Origin: Patescibacteria group bacterium UBA1400 | GTDB taxonomy: Bacteria; Patescibacteriota; Microgenomatia; UBA1400 | Reading direction: 5' to 3' | DNA: 43,010 nt | Assembly (NCBI GenBank): GCA_002305125.1 | Contig: DBQG01000050.1 | Coordinates: 1 to 43,010 of the forward strand | In this document: positions 1-8,611 of the stretch, in pieces | Layout: the number at the start of each line of letters is the position of its first letter | Numbering within the stretch: position 1 is the stretch's first letter | Program-made: the position numbers and the translations under genes | Notes under the pieces: generated by a model | What the model was told of the DNA's origin: nothing | Seen by the model: the letters and a program-made list of their open reading frames with translations, nothing else | Databases searched by the model: none

Positions 1-75
1 AAATTACTAGATATATAAGTCTTTTCATAATAATATCTTAAACCAATTTTTAATCCTGGTCAATAATCTGCTTAT

Positions 76-675
76 TTAATTTTTTTTAAGCAAACTTTTA
101 GCTTTTTTTATATCTTGCAATAAAACTACCTTCTTTTCAGGTCTATAGGTAAGATAGGATGGATGAAAGGTAGGAACTAAAAATACTTTACCAAAACTAA
201 AACTAAGCTCAAAAAAATTTTCCCTAAGCTTGCTCATTACTTTTAAAGTTTTTAAATTAAATTTTTCCAGAAAAAAATTTACTGACGTGGCTCCAAGGGT
301 AACAATTACCCTTGGTTTAATTATTTGCATTTGATTAAGCAAAAAAGGGGCATAAAGGGCAATCTCTGCTTTTGTAGGCTTCCTGTTTTTTGGAGGTCTA
401 TCATTAACAATGTTGGTAATATAAACCTCCTCTCTTGGAAGTAAGGCTGTTTTTAAAATACTGTCAAGCCTTTTTCCTGACACCCCACAAAAAGGTTTTC
501 CCGCCTCTGCTTCATTTCTCCCGGGAGCCTCACCTACAAACATAATCCCAGCCTTAAGGCTACCATTGCCTAAAACAGGCTTATAATTATTTTTTTTACG
601 ATAACCATACAAAGGTGAATTTGTTAATCTTTCTAACTCAATCTGAAGTTCTTTTAATCTTTGTTTTTTGGTCAC
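76..675 (-). CDS. Family-4-type uracil-DNA glycosylase lacking the Fe-S cysteines
   Basis: Removes uracil from DNA as the first step of base excision repair. Motif 1 GEAPG (about residues 48-52) with the following GKPF, and motif 2 HPS (about 171-173), are both present, and the 199-aa length suits the family. Family 4 enzymes normally hold a 4Fe-4S cluster with four cysteines: a CxxC before 'PL', one before 'RPP', and one about 15 residues later. Here those positions read L17/S20, D92 and Y108, and the only Cys is in PFCG. The start is GTG at 675, which has a TAAAAT -10-like box 6 nt upstream. It lies 32 bp after the PolX gene on the same strand, fitting a repair pair. The family assignment is firm; activity without the cluster is inference. 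Confidence 0.85.
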   Translation of the reverse strand: MTKKQRLKELQIELERLTNSPLYGYRKKNNYKPVLGNGSLKAGIMFVGEAPGRNEAEAGKPFCGVSGKRLDSILKTALLPREEVYITNIVNDRPPKNRKPTKAEIALYAPFLLNQMQIIKPRVIVTLGATSVNFFLEKFNLKTLKVMSKLRENFFELSFSFGKVFLVPTFHPSYLTYRPEKKVVLLQDIKKAKSLLKKN

Positions 676-681
676 AAACGT

Positions 682-687
682 ATTTTA
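682..687 (-). promoter_or_regulatory. -10-like box for the uracil-DNA glycosylase gene
   Basis: TAAAAT on the minus strand ends 6 nt before the GTG start at 675, the spacing expected for a leaderless transcript. No convincing -35 is seen because the region runs into the PolX stop codon. This is a single weak element, supported mainly by the same arrangement at other genes in the window. Confidence 0.4.
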
Positions 688-707
688 ACAACTTCTTTTT
701 AAGATAA

Positions 708-2480
708 CTACCTCTTTTTTTTCTGTTTTAAAAATTGAGTAAAAGCTGCTAAAGAATAGGTGTTTAAAACATCTTTAGCTTCTAGCCAGCCTCTTCTAGC
801 CTGATAAACACCATATTTTAAATAAAAAAGTTCTTCAGGACTATGGGCATCGCTGGAAAGAGAAAACTTAACCCCTACCTGCTTTGCCTGCATTATATTT
901 TCATCATTTAAATCAAGCCGTGATGGTTGACTGTTTATCTCCAGCAAAACTTGATTTTTTACCGCCATTTTAAAAATTTTTTCTAGGTTAAGTTTGTAAG
1001 GTTCTCTTTTTTGAATAATTCTACCTGTAGGATGGGCAATAATATTACAGTAGGGATTTTCCATTGCCTTAATAAGCCTTTGTGTTTGTTTTTCTAAAGA
1101 AAGATTAAATTTAGAATGAATAGCGCAAACAACTAAATCCAACTGCTTTAAAATTTTATTTGGTAAATCTAAGCTTCCGTCTTCTTTAATATCAACTTCA
1201 ATACCAGCAAACACATGAAGTTCGGAGATTTTTTCATTAAACCGTTTAATTTTTGCTACTTGCTTAATAATCTTTTTTTCATCCAAACCCTGAGTAATTC
1301 CTATAAAACTTGAGTGATCAGTTATGGCAATATATTCTCTACCAAGCTTTTTTGCCCTGCCCGCCATCTGTTCAAACGAAGAGGTACCATCACTACTTTT
1401 AGTATGCATTTGCAAATCACCTTTTAAATCTTTTAACTTAACAAGGTGGGGAAGATTATTATTTAAAGCTGCCTCCACTTCTCCTTTATCTTCCCTTAGC
1501 TCGGGAGGAATATAATCAAGGCCTAAAAGTTTATAAATTTCTTTTTCTGTTTGACCGGCGATTCTTTTTCCTCCTTTAAAAACTCCATACTCATTAACTT
1601 TTAGTCCCTTATCTAAAGCTATATTTCTAATTTTTATATTATGAGCTTTTGATCCGGTAAAATAAAAAAGGGCTGCTCCTTCGCTTTTAGGTACAACCAC
1701 CCTTAAATCAACTTGCAGACTGGGATTAGTAATAACAGAAGCTTTTGTTTCTCCCTGCGACAAAATATCTTTAATTTCCGGAAACCTGGTAAATCTTCTA
1801 CTTACCTGGTTAGGGTCGCTGCTTATAGCTAAAATATCAATATCACCAATAGTCTCTTTTTTTCTTCTATAACTTCCTGCTACAAAAACTTTTTTAACCA
1901 ACTTATCTTGAGAAATCCAGGAAGTTAAAGGTTTTAGATACTGTTCAATTGTTTTAAATTTGATTCTTTCCTTTTTTGTAGCATCCTGCTCTAAGGCTTT
2001 TTTGAGCTGAGCTGTAATTTTTCTGCCAAACCCTTTAAGCTGGGACACTTCATTTTGCATTAACTTATTTCTTAAGTCTTGTTTATTTTTGATTTTCAGC
2101 TGAAGATAAAGATCATGAACCCTTTTGGGACCAAGAGCTGGTAGTTCTAAAAGAGAAGTTAAACCTTCAGGTACTTGCTTTTTCAGTCTTTGCAGCTGTT
2201 TTAAACCGCCTGTTTTAACTATTTCTTTGATTTTTATCTCAAGGTCTTTGCCGATCCCAGGAAGTTTAGTTAAATCCCTGCCTTCTTCAATCAAGTTTTG
2301 GATTTGCCAGGGCAAACGCTCAATGGTTCTGACCGCTTCTCTGTAGGCTCTGATGCGAAACTCGTTATCTCCCTTAATATCCAAAAGGTCAGCCACTTTG
2401 GTAAAAATCTCTACTATTTCAGAGTTATAAATAATTTTGGAAAAAGAAGATTTACCATCATCTTTAACTTTTTTAATCAT
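708..2480 (-). CDS. polX: PolX-family DNA polymerase/3'-5' exonuclease (Pol beta-like + PHP)
   Basis: A gap-filling repair polymerase with a C-terminal PHP phosphoesterase domain. The first ~180 residues are helical with helix-hairpin-helix elements (LPGIGKD, LPALGPKR, LKGFGRK). The nucleotidyltransferase signature GSYRRKKETIGDIDIL (about 201-216) carries the catalytic GS..D-x-D, and a third acidic residue lies in VDLRVV. The PHP domain begins near residue 355 with DLQMHTKSSDG and continues with ITDHS, AHPTG and SSDAHS metal-ligand motifs. The first His of the usual HxH is Gln, which I recall also occurs in some other PolX proteins. The length of 590 aa is typical of the bacterial enzyme. It lies upstream of the uracil glycosylase on the same strand, suggesting a small base-excision repair unit. 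Confidence 0.95.
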   Translation of the reverse strand: MIKKVKDDGKSSFSKIIYNSEIVEIFTKVADLLDIKGDNEFRIRAYREAVRTIERLPWQIQNLIEEGRDLTKLPGIGKDLEIKIKEIVKTGGLKQLQRLKKQVPEGLTSLLELPALGPKRVHDLYLQLKIKNKQDLRNKLMQNEVSQLKGFGRKITAQLKKALEQDATKKERIKFKTIEQYLKPLTSWISQDKLVKKVFVAGSYRRKKETIGDIDILAISSDPNQVSRRFTRFPEIKDILSQGETKASVITNPSLQVDLRVVVPKSEGAALFYFTGSKAHNIKIRNIALDKGLKVNEYGVFKGGKRIAGQTEKEIYKLLGLDYIPPELREDKGEVEAALNNNLPHLVKLKDLKGDLQMHTKSSDGTSSFEQMAGRAKKLGREYIAITDHSSFIGITQGLDEKKIIKQVAKIKRFNEKISELHVFAGIEVDIKEDGSLDLPNKILKQLDLVVCAIHSKFNLSLEKQTQRLIKAMENPYCNIIAHPTGRIIQKREPYKLNLEKIFKMAVKNQVLLEINSQPSRLDLNDENIMQAKQVGVKFSLSSDAHSPEELFYLKYGVYQARRGWLEAKDVLNTYSLAAFTQFLKQKKKR

Positions 2481-2581
2481 AAGAAAATAAAATTTATTCT
2501 TTTTAACTGCTTAAAATATAAAGAGAAAACTTTAAAACGCCGTAAGAAAAGAGTAAGAAAAAGGTAAACAAAAAAAGTAAA

Positions 2582-3466
2582 TTAGTCTTTAAAAGTTTGT
2601 TCTAATTCTTTTAATAAATCTTTTTGTTTTTTAGTTAATTTTTTTGGTATTTGAAGCTGCAATCTCACATACATATCTCCCTGGCCCAATCTTTGCGGAT
2701 GAACTATGCCTTTCCCTCTCAATCTCAACATTGTTCCCGGCTGAGTTCCTGATCTTATTTTAACTTTAATAAACTTACCCTCTAATGTCTCTACTTGAAT
2801 ATTGCCTCCCAAAATTGCTGTGGTTAAAGGTATTTGCTTGTCCACAAACACGTCCAAACCTTCTCTTTTAAAATCACTATGAGACCCCACGCTAACGCTG
2901 ACGACAAAATCCTTAAATCTTATGGTTGTCCCCGTATCAACTCCTGCTGGAATCTTTATCTTATACTCTTTACCTCTATGAACAATAGTTTTTTCCAACC
3001 CCTTAACAGCTTCCATAAACTCAAGGTTTAAGTGATATCTTGTCAGTTGTCTTGCTTGTCTTCCCCTAAAAGGAGAACGAGCGCCAAAAAAAGATTCAAA
3101 GATTTCAAAAGGATCGGTGAAACCCTCAAAGTCAAAATCAACACCTGCAAAAGGAGATCTACCTGAGGTAGTATAAGTGTAAGTAAAAGGTCCTGATTTA
3201 TAAGCTTGAGAAAAGGGTCCCTGACCACCACCCTGGGCCGGATCAAAAGCTGCATGTCCAAACTGATCATAAGCCTGACGTTTCTCCTGATCAGATAAAA
3301 CTTCGTAGGCTTCATTTATCTGTTTAAATTTTTGCTCTGCTTCTTTAGATTGATTTTTATCAGGATGATACTCTAAAGCTAATTTTCTGTAGGCTTGTTT
3401 TAATTCCTGAGCACTAGCAGTTTTAGAAACACCTAAAATTTCGTAATAATCTTTTTTGGTTACCAT
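2582..3466 (-). CDS. dnaJ: Class B DnaJ/CbpA-type co-chaperone
   Basis: A J-domain protein that stimulates the DnaK ATPase and delivers substrates. The J domain occupies about residues 6-70 with HPD at 34-36. A Gly/Phe-rich linker follows ([20 protein letters not shown]), then two C-terminal beta-sandwich substrate-binding domains. There are no CxxCxGxG zinc-finger repeats, so at 294 aa it resembles CbpA rather than canonical DnaJ. It lies downstream of dnaK, separated by 166 bp that include a hairpin, so it may be only partly co-transcribed with the hrcA operon. It is likely the local partner of DnaK; whether the genome has another zinc-finger DnaJ cannot be judged here. Confidence 0.93.
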   Translation of the reverse strand: MVTKKDYYEILGVSKTASAQELKQAYRKLALEYHPDKNQSKEAEQKFKQINEAYEVLSDQEKRQAYDQFGHAAFDPAQGGGQGPFSQAYKSGPFTYTYTTSGRSPFAGVDFDFEGFTDPFEIFESFFGARSPFRGRQARQLTRYHLNLEFMEAVKGLEKTIVHRGKEYKIKIPAGVDTGTTIRFKDFVVSVSVGSHSDFKREGLDVFVDKQIPLTTAILGGNIQVETLEGKFIKVKIRSGTQPGTMLRLRGKGIVHPQRLGQGDMYVRLQLQIPKKLTKKQKDLLKELEQTFKD

Positions 3467-3586
3467 ATTTTTATAAACTCATTAATTTAAATAATTTTTA
3501 TTACTTTTATTTTTTCCTATTTTGGTAAACCTGTTTTTAACAAACATCTTATTATTTTAATAAAAGCATAGTTTTACTTTAAAGCA

Positions 3587-3610
3587 TAGGCTCGCCAAAA
3601 GACGAGCCTA
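3587..3610 (-). terminator. Hairpin between dnaK and dnaJ, possible terminator or processing site
   Basis: An 8-bp perfect inverted repeat (TAGGCTCG / CGAGCCTA) with an 8-nt loop lies 22 bp downstream of the dnaK stop. The T-tract is poor in the dnaK reading direction and better on the opposite strand, so termination may be partial. It could instead be an mRNA-stabilising or processing structure that sets dnaJ expression below dnaK. Confidence 0.5.
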
Positions 3611-3632
3611 AATATTATTTTTTAAGATCTTT

Positions 3633-5552
3633 TTAATCCTCTACAACCTCACCCTCTTCAACATCTTTGTCTTTATCCTTCTCCTTATTTTCCTCTTTAT
3701 CTTCCTGTTTGTTTCCCTTGGCTTGCTTTTGGGTCTGCTCTTTTTCTGCCTGATCTTTATAGATCTTTTCCCCTATTTTTTGTAATTTCTCAGATAAAAG
3801 ATTCCCGGCACTTTCTAAATCTTCTTTACTTGCCTCTTCCTTGCTAACAAGCTCCTTTAGTTTCTTTATCTCTTCTTCTATTTCTTTTCTTTCCTTATCA
3901 TCAACTTTGTCGCCATGCTCTTTTAAGGTTTTTTCAGCGTTAAAAGCTAAAGATTCTGCTTTGTTTTTTGCTTCTACCAGCTCTTTTTTAATCTTATCAT
4001 CCTGAGCATGTTTTTCTGCTTCTTTTGTCATCTTTTCCACTTCATCATCAGATAATCCGGTTGAACCCTTAATAATAATGCTTTGTTCTTTGCCAGTTCC
4101 TTTATCTTTAGCTTTAACATTTAAAATCCCGTTAGCATCAAGATCAAAAGTAACTTCTATTTGAGGAACGCCTCTTGGAGCCGGCGGAATCCCCTCTAAA
4201 ACAAACCTTCCCAAAGATTTATTATCCTGAGCCATAGGTCTTTCTCCCTGTAGAACATGAATTTCAACCTGGGGCTGATTTTCTGAAGCCGTAGAAAAAA
4301 CTTGCGACTTAGAGGTAGGAATAGTTGTGTTTCTTGTTATTAGGGGCGTCATAACTCCACCTAAAGTTTCTACCCCCAGAGTTAAAGGTGTTACGTCTAA
4401 CAAAAGAACATCCTTAACATCTCCAGCCAATACGCCTGCTTGAACAGCAACTCCGATTGCCACCACTTCATCAGGATTAACAGACTTGTTTGGTTCTTTA
4501 CCAAAAAACTCTTTTACCTTCTCCTGAATCTTAGGCATTCTTGTTTGCCCGCCAACCAAAATAACCTGATTAATATCAGCAGCCTTAAGTTTAGCGTCTT
4601 TTAAAGCCTCTTCTACAGGTTTAATCGTTTGAATAATAAGATCATCTACTAACTCTTCCAATTTAGCCCGGGTTAATTTCATAGTTAAATGGAGCGGCTG
4701 ACCATCTTTGCTTTGGGTAATAAAAGGCTGACTAATCTCTACTTCTTGAGTAGAAGATAGCTCTACCTTGGCTTTTTCAGCCGCATCTTTAATTCTTTGC
4801 AAAGCTTGCTTATCTTGTTTAAGATCAATACCATGTTCTTTTTTAAACTCTGTATTAATCCAATCAATTATTCTTTGATCAAAATCATCTCCACCTAAAA
4901 AGGTATCTCCATTGGTAGCTTTAACTTCATAAACACCATCTCCCAATTCTAAAATGGAAATATCAAAAGTACCGCCACCTAAATCATAAACAGCAATAGT
5001 TTCTGCTTGCTTCTTTTCCATTCCATAAGCTAAGGCTGCTGCTGTCGGCTCATTAATAATCCTTTTTACGTTTAAACCGGCGATTTCTCCTGCTTGTTTG
5101 GTTGCCTGTCTTTGGGCATCGTTAAAATAAGCAGGAACTGTAACAACTGCTTCTTTAACCTCTCCACCTAAATAACTTTCTGCATCTGCCTTAGCTTTTT
5201 GCAAAATCTTGGCCGATATTTCCTGAGGCGTATATTCCTTACCCCCAACTTCAACCACAGCCATATTATTTTTACTAGCTTTAATCGGGTAAGAAACCAT
5301 ATCTTTGGTTTTAGAAACCTGTGGATCATCAATCTTTCTTCCCATCAATCTTTTAATGCTATAAATTGTTTTTTCAGGATTTAAAACCATCTGTCTTTTA
5401 GCCAGTCTTCCCACTAAGTTTTTTTCCGGCTCTACTACTGAAGGAATTAGGTTTTCTCCTTCGGCCGTAGGAATAACCTTAGGTTTACCACCCTCCATTA
5501 CAGCTACTACTGAATTAGTAGTACCTAAATCAATACCAATGATTTTAGCCAT
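3633..5552 (-). CDS. dnaK: Chaperone DnaK (Hsp70)
   Basis: An ATP-dependent Hsp70 chaperone of 639 aa. It starts with [14 protein letters not shown], and the nucleotide-binding domain shows [11 protein letters not shown] and VGGQTRMP. The substrate-binding domain and an acidic Lys/Glu/Asp-rich C-terminal tail (ending VEEGEVVED) follow. A longer reading from 5585 exists, but 5552 is preferred because it gives the canonical N-terminus and has a good GGAGG Shine-Dalgarno 6 nt upstream. The start overlaps the end of grpE by 8 nt, with the ribosome site inside grpE, indicating translational coupling in hrcA-grpE-dnaK. Regulation is expected through the CIRCE-like operator ahead of hrcA. Confidence 0.98.
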   Translation of the reverse strand: MAKIIGIDLGTTNSVVAVMEGGKPKVIPTAEGENLIPSVVEPEKNLVGRLAKRQMVLNPEKTIYSIKRLMGRKIDDPQVSKTKDMVSYPIKASKNNMAVVEVGGKEYTPQEISAKILQKAKADAESYLGGEVKEAVVTVPAYFNDAQRQATKQAGEIAGLNVKRIINEPTAAALAYGMEKKQAETIAVYDLGGGTFDISILELGDGVYEVKATNGDTFLGGDDFDQRIIDWINTEFKKEHGIDLKQDKQALQRIKDAAEKAKVELSSTQEVEISQPFITQSKDGQPLHLTMKLTRAKLEELVDDLIIQTIKPVEEALKDAKLKAADINQVILVGGQTRMPKIQEKVKEFFGKEPNKSVNPDEVVAIGVAVQAGVLAGDVKDVLLLDVTPLTLGVETLGGVMTPLITRNTTIPTSKSQVFSTASENQPQVEIHVLQGERPMAQDNKSLGRFVLEGIPPAPRGVPQIEVTFDLDANGILNVKAKDKGTGKEQSIIIKGSTGLSDDEVEKMTKEAEKHAQDDKIKKELVEAKNKAESLAFNAEKTLKEHGDKVDDKERKEIEEEIKKLKELVSKEEASKEDLESAGNLLSEKLQKIGEKIYKDQAEKEQTQKQAKGNKQEDKEENKEKDKDKDVEEGEVVED

Positions 5553-6012
5553 TTTTAGCCTCCTTTTTCTTTTTTCCCTGTCCAACCTTAACCTTGGCAG
5601 GTCTTAAAACTTTATCATTTAATAAATAACCTTTTTGCACAATCTCCACAACCTTATTCTCCTCACCCTCAACAACCTCAAGGCAGTCCATCAACATTGG
5701 TTCAAACTCTTTGCCTAAAGCTTTTATTTCTTCAACCCCTTCTGTCTGTAAAACTGCATTAAATTGACTAATAGCCATTTTTAGACCCTCGTCCTTTAAA
5801 TACTGCTGAGCTCTTTCAAGATCATCTAAAACTGCCAGGAGTTTATCTATCAAAGCTGCATTAGAAAACTTCACAAAGTCTTGTTTTTCTGCCTGGACTC
5901 TTTTTTCTAAGTTCTGATAATCTGCCAAAGCTCTTTTCCATTTGTCTGTCAGCTGATCTATCTGCTGCTGAAGGTTCTTAAGACTATTTTTATTTAGTGT
6001 TTTACTTATCAT
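5545..6012 (-). CDS. grpE: Nucleotide exchange factor GrpE
   Basis: Releases ADP from DnaK. The N-terminal half is a long coiled-coil helix with the typical [12 protein letters not shown] segment (about 32-43), followed by [11 protein letters not shown]. The C-terminal beta domain shows [12 protein letters not shown] and the [16 protein letters not shown] signature. At 155 aa it is short, lacking the long acidic N-terminal extension of many GrpEs. Its ATG overlaps the hrcA stop by 4 nt (ATGA), and its end overlaps dnaK, so the three genes are translationally coupled. Confidence 0.95.
   Translation of the reverse strand: MISKTLNKNSLKNLQQQIDQLTDKWKRALADYQNLEKRVQAEKQDFVKFSNAALIDKLLAVLDDLERAQQYLKDEGLKMAISQFNAVLQTEGVEEIKALGKEFEPMLMDCLEVVEGEENKVVEIVQKGYLLNDKVLRPAKVKVGQGKKKKEAKNG
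5559..5564 (-). promoter_or_regulatory. Shine-Dalgarno of dnaK
   Basis: AGGAGG on the minus strand, 6 nt before ATG 5552 and inside the end of grpE. It decides the DnaK start over the in-frame ATG at 5585 and shows that at least some genes in this genome use SD-led initiation. Confidence 0.8.
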
Positions 6013-6734
6013 GAGCTTACTATCTCTTCAATTAACTGAGTAATATACCTAAGATTGGGAAAGATAGACGGATAATCTAACCTGCAAGAACCAACAACTC
6101 CTAAATGACCATTTAGTCTTGGTGTTTTAAAGTCAGCAAAAACAAAGCCGCAAGACTGAAGCAGTTGTATTCCCAGATCCTCTCCCAGCAGAATATGAAT
6201 TTCTTCCCCACCAACTGCTTTATTTAAAATCTTTTTAATAACTTCAATGTCATCAAGTAAAGATAAAACGGTTCTAGCCACATCTATATCATAAAACTCA
6301 GGATCGTTTAAAATATTAGCGTATCCTGCATGATAAAAATCTCCATGATCAGTAGTGGCAATAGCAAGTGATTGAGTTTTTTCTGATAAAACCCTAACTG
6401 TTTCTTGAAGAAGCTTGTTGGCCTCAGTTCTATAATCCCAAATTTTTCCTTTTACAGCCACTTCATCGGCAACAGAAAGATCTTTTTCTTCCATTAACCG
6501 ATTAACATAAAACTTAAGCGCCATGGGAGTAGGAACTCTGCCGGCAGAGATATGGGGTTGTTTTAAAAACCCTTGAGTTGTTAACACTACCATTTCATTC
6601 CTAATAGTAGCTGGAGAAATTCCAAGGTGATATTTTTTATCTAACACTTCTGAACCAACAGGAGTGGCGGTTTCCAAATATTCCTCAATAACTGCTCTTA
6701 ATATTTGGATTTGCCGGTCATTTAAATCTATCAT
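6009..6734 (-). CDS. hrcA: Heat-inducible repressor HrcA (short form)
   Basis: Represses heat-shock genes by binding CIRCE and is classically tuned by GroEL. The N-terminal winged helix is clear: LNDRQIQILRAVIEEYLETATPVGS, then ISPATIRNEMVVL (recognition region) and QPHISAGRVPT. The rest is compressed: 241 aa against about 340 aa in well-known HrcA proteins, apparently from a reduced central/insert region. It is first in the hrcA-grpE-dnaK operon. The operator lies over its own promoter (6757-6783), so it is probably autoregulated. Family assignment is firm; the DNA specificity may differ slightly because the operator carries a symmetric base change. Confidence 0.95.
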   Translation of the reverse strand: MIDLNDRQIQILRAVIEEYLETATPVGSEVLDKKYHLGISPATIRNEMVVLTTQGFLKQPHISAGRVPTPMALKFYVNRLMEEKDLSVADEVAVKGKIWDYRTEANKLLQETVRVLSEKTQSLAIATTDHGDFYHAGYANILNDPEFYDIDVARTVLSLLDDIEVIKKILNKAVGGEEIHILLGEDLGIQLLQSCGFVFADFKTPRLNGHLGVVGSCRLDYPSIFPNLRYITQLIEEIVSS

Positions 6735-6756
6735 AATCCCCCTATCTGGACAGTCT

Positions 6757-6783
6757 TTAGCAGTATTTAAGCATGACTGCTAA
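6757..6783 (-). promoter_or_regulatory. CIRCE-like HrcA operator
   Basis: The inverted repeat TTAGCAGTA-N9-GACTGCTAA matches CIRCE geometry (consensus TTAGCACTC-N9-GAGTGCTAA), with a compensated C-to-G change at position 7 of each arm and a change at the innermost base. It lies 23 bp upstream of hrcA and overlaps the -10 and spacer of the promoter, so bound HrcA would block RNA polymerase. Confidence 0.88.
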
Positions 6784-6793
6784 TAGTTGTCAA
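6765..6793 (-). promoter_or_regulatory. Promoter of hrcA-grpE-dnaK
   Basis: On the minus strand TTGACA (6788-6793), a 17-bp spacer and TTAAAT (6765-6770) form a sigma-70-type promoter. The predicted start near 6758 leaves a leader of roughly 24 nt. The operator arms lie inside the spacer and over the -10. The promoter abuts the lepA stop codon at 6812. Confidence 0.75.
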
Positions 6794-6811
6794 GAACTAG
6801 TTAAATTTTGC

Positions 6812-8611
6812 TTATTTAGCTTCCAATACTGCCATAAAAGCCTCTTGAGGAATAGCAATCCTACCAATCTGCTTTAATCTTTTCTTGCCTTTTTTCTGTT
6901 TTTTTAATAACTTATCTTTTCTCGTCTGATCGCCGCCATAAAGTTTAGCCGTCACATCTTTTCTTAAAGCTTTTATTGTTTCCCGAGCTACAATTCTATT
7001 GTTTAGGGCAACTTGAATAGGCACTTCAAATTGCTGGGAAGGAATAACTTCTTTAAGTTTTTTTGCCAAACTCTTAGCCCTAAGCTCCCCCTTGTTAGTG
7101 GCCACAATCATGGATAAAGCTTCAATATTTTGCTTATTGATAAAAACCTCAAGCTTAGTGGCTTTAAAAGCTTTAAAATCCATCATTTCATAGTCTAAGC
7201 TGGCAAAACCAGAAGAAACAGATTTTAGCTCATCGTAAAAACCTTCAATTAGTTCTATCAGGGGCATGGCAAATTCCAAGTTAACATATTCACCATAATA
7301 AACCTGATTTTGAAGATGAGCTCTTTTTTGCTGACAAAGTTCAAAGATGTTACCCAAATATCCTATGGGAGTAAAAATAGATATTTTTACCCAAGGTTCC
7401 TTAACTTCTTTAACTTGAGCCATATCAGGTAATTGACTGGCATTATAGATAATTTTTTCACTGTTGTCCTGTAAGGTTATTTTATACTCTACACTGGGAC
7501 TAGTAATCACAATGTCTAAATTAAAATCCCTTTCCAACCTTTCCTGAGTAATCAGGCCATGAAATACACCTAAAAAACCAACTCTAAATCCTTTTCCTAA
7601 AGCAGGAGAGCCGGTAGAATTATAGTTTAAGGCAAAATCGTTAAGCTTTAACTGCTCCAAGGCATCAGCAAGTAAAGGAAAATCTTTATTTTCAACCGGA
7701 TAAAAATCAAAAAATACAACCGGCTGAGGTTCTCTATAACCAGGTAATGGTTCAACATTTTTTGCCTTATCTAAAGTTATGGTATCGCCTACCTGACAAA
7801 GACTGATGTCTTTTAGCCCAGTAGCCAAATAACCCACTTCTCCATTTTTTAGTTTAATCTGCTGCCTAGGCTGGGGAGCCAAATATCCTACTTCTAAAGG
7901 CTGAAAGATGCCTCCACTTCCTAAAAAACGCAACTTTTGCTCTTTTTTTAGTTTTAAATCAATCTCACCGTCTACAACCCTTAGATAAACAACCACTCCT
8001 TTATGAAGATGATAAAAAGAATCAAAAACCAAAGCCCTTAATGGCTTTTCTTCTTCTCCTAAGGGAGAAGAAACTCTTTCAATTACTTTTTGACAAACCT
8101 CAGCCACATTTTCTCCTGTTTTAGCAGAAACAAAAATAATTTCATCCGCTGAAAAACCAAGACTGTCTATTAGTTCTTGAGCCACTTTTTCAGGCTGAGC
8201 ATTACTCAAATCAACCTTATTAACAACGGGAATAATGGTTAAATCAAGATTTTTGGCTAAACGGAAATTAGCCAGTGTTTGGGCCTGAATTCCCTGGGTT
8301 GCATCAACCAACAAAACAGCGCCCTCACAGCCAGCCAATGAGCGAGATACCTCATAAGAAAAATCAATGTGTCCTGGAGTATCAATTAAGTTTAAAATAT
8401 AGTCAACTCCTTTATAGTTATAATTCATTCTCACTGGAGCCAGCTTAATAGTTACTCCTCTTTCCTGGGAAATAGGGTGGGAATCCAAAAAGCGCTCATG
8501 CATTAACCGCGGATCAACTGTTTTAGTTATTTCAAGCAAGCGATCAGTTAAAGTGGTTTTACCATGATCAATATGAGCAATAATGGAAAAGTTACGGATA
8601 TTATCTTTCAT
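6812..8611 (-). CDS. lepA: Elongation factor 4 (LepA) GTPase
   Basis: A ribosome-associated translational GTPase. The G domain has AHIDHGKTT (P-loop), the RGVTIK switch I, DTPGH (G3) and NKVD (G4). Domain II, the EF-G-like domains III and V, and the LepA-specific C-terminal domain follow, ending in KKGKKRLKQIGRIAIPQEAFMAVL. The 599-aa length is typical. Its start overlaps the end of murJ by 11 nt, so the two are likely co-transcribed. Confidence 0.97.
   Translation of the reverse strand: MKDNIRNFSIIAHIDHGKTTLTDRLLEITKTVDPRLMHERFLDSHPISQERGVTIKLAPVRMNYNYKGVDYILNLIDTPGHIDFSYEVSRSLAGCEGAVLLVDATQGIQAQTLANFRLAKNLDLTIIPVVNKVDLSNAQPEKVAQELIDSLGFSADEIIFVSAKTGENVAEVCQKVIERVSSPLGEEEKPLRALVFDSFYHLHKGVVVYLRVVDGEIDLKLKKEQKLRFLGSGGIFQPLEVGYLAPQPRQQIKLKNGEVGYLATGLKDISLCQVGDTITLDKAKNVEPLPGYREPQPVVFFDFYPVENKDFPLLADALEQLKLNDFALNYNSTGSPALGKGFRVGFLGVFHGLITQERLERDFNLDIVITSPSVEYKITLQDNSEKIIYNASQLPDMAQVKEVKEPWVKISIFTPIGYLGNIFELCQQKRAHLQNQVYYGEYVNLEFAMPLIELIEGFYDELKSVSSGFASLDYEMMDFKAFKATKLEVFINKQNIEALSMIVATNKGELRAKSLAKKLKEVIPSQQFEVPIQVALNNRIVARETIKALRKDVTAKLYGGDQTRKDKLLKKQKKGKKRLKQIGRIAIPQEAFMAVLEAK

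Noticed and set aside
1..75. Possible gene end or RNA at the left edge
   Set aside because: AT-rich sequence with no frame, stem or promoter that could be supported in 75 bp.
2298..2567. Plus-strand frame over the start of polX
   Set aside because: Mostly antisense to a clear PolX coding region; the rest is a Lys/Arg-rich low-complexity tail with no recognisable start signal.
3043..3315. Second minus-strand frame inside dnaJ
   Set aside because: A shadow of dnaJ in another frame with Leu/Arg-rich nonsense composition.
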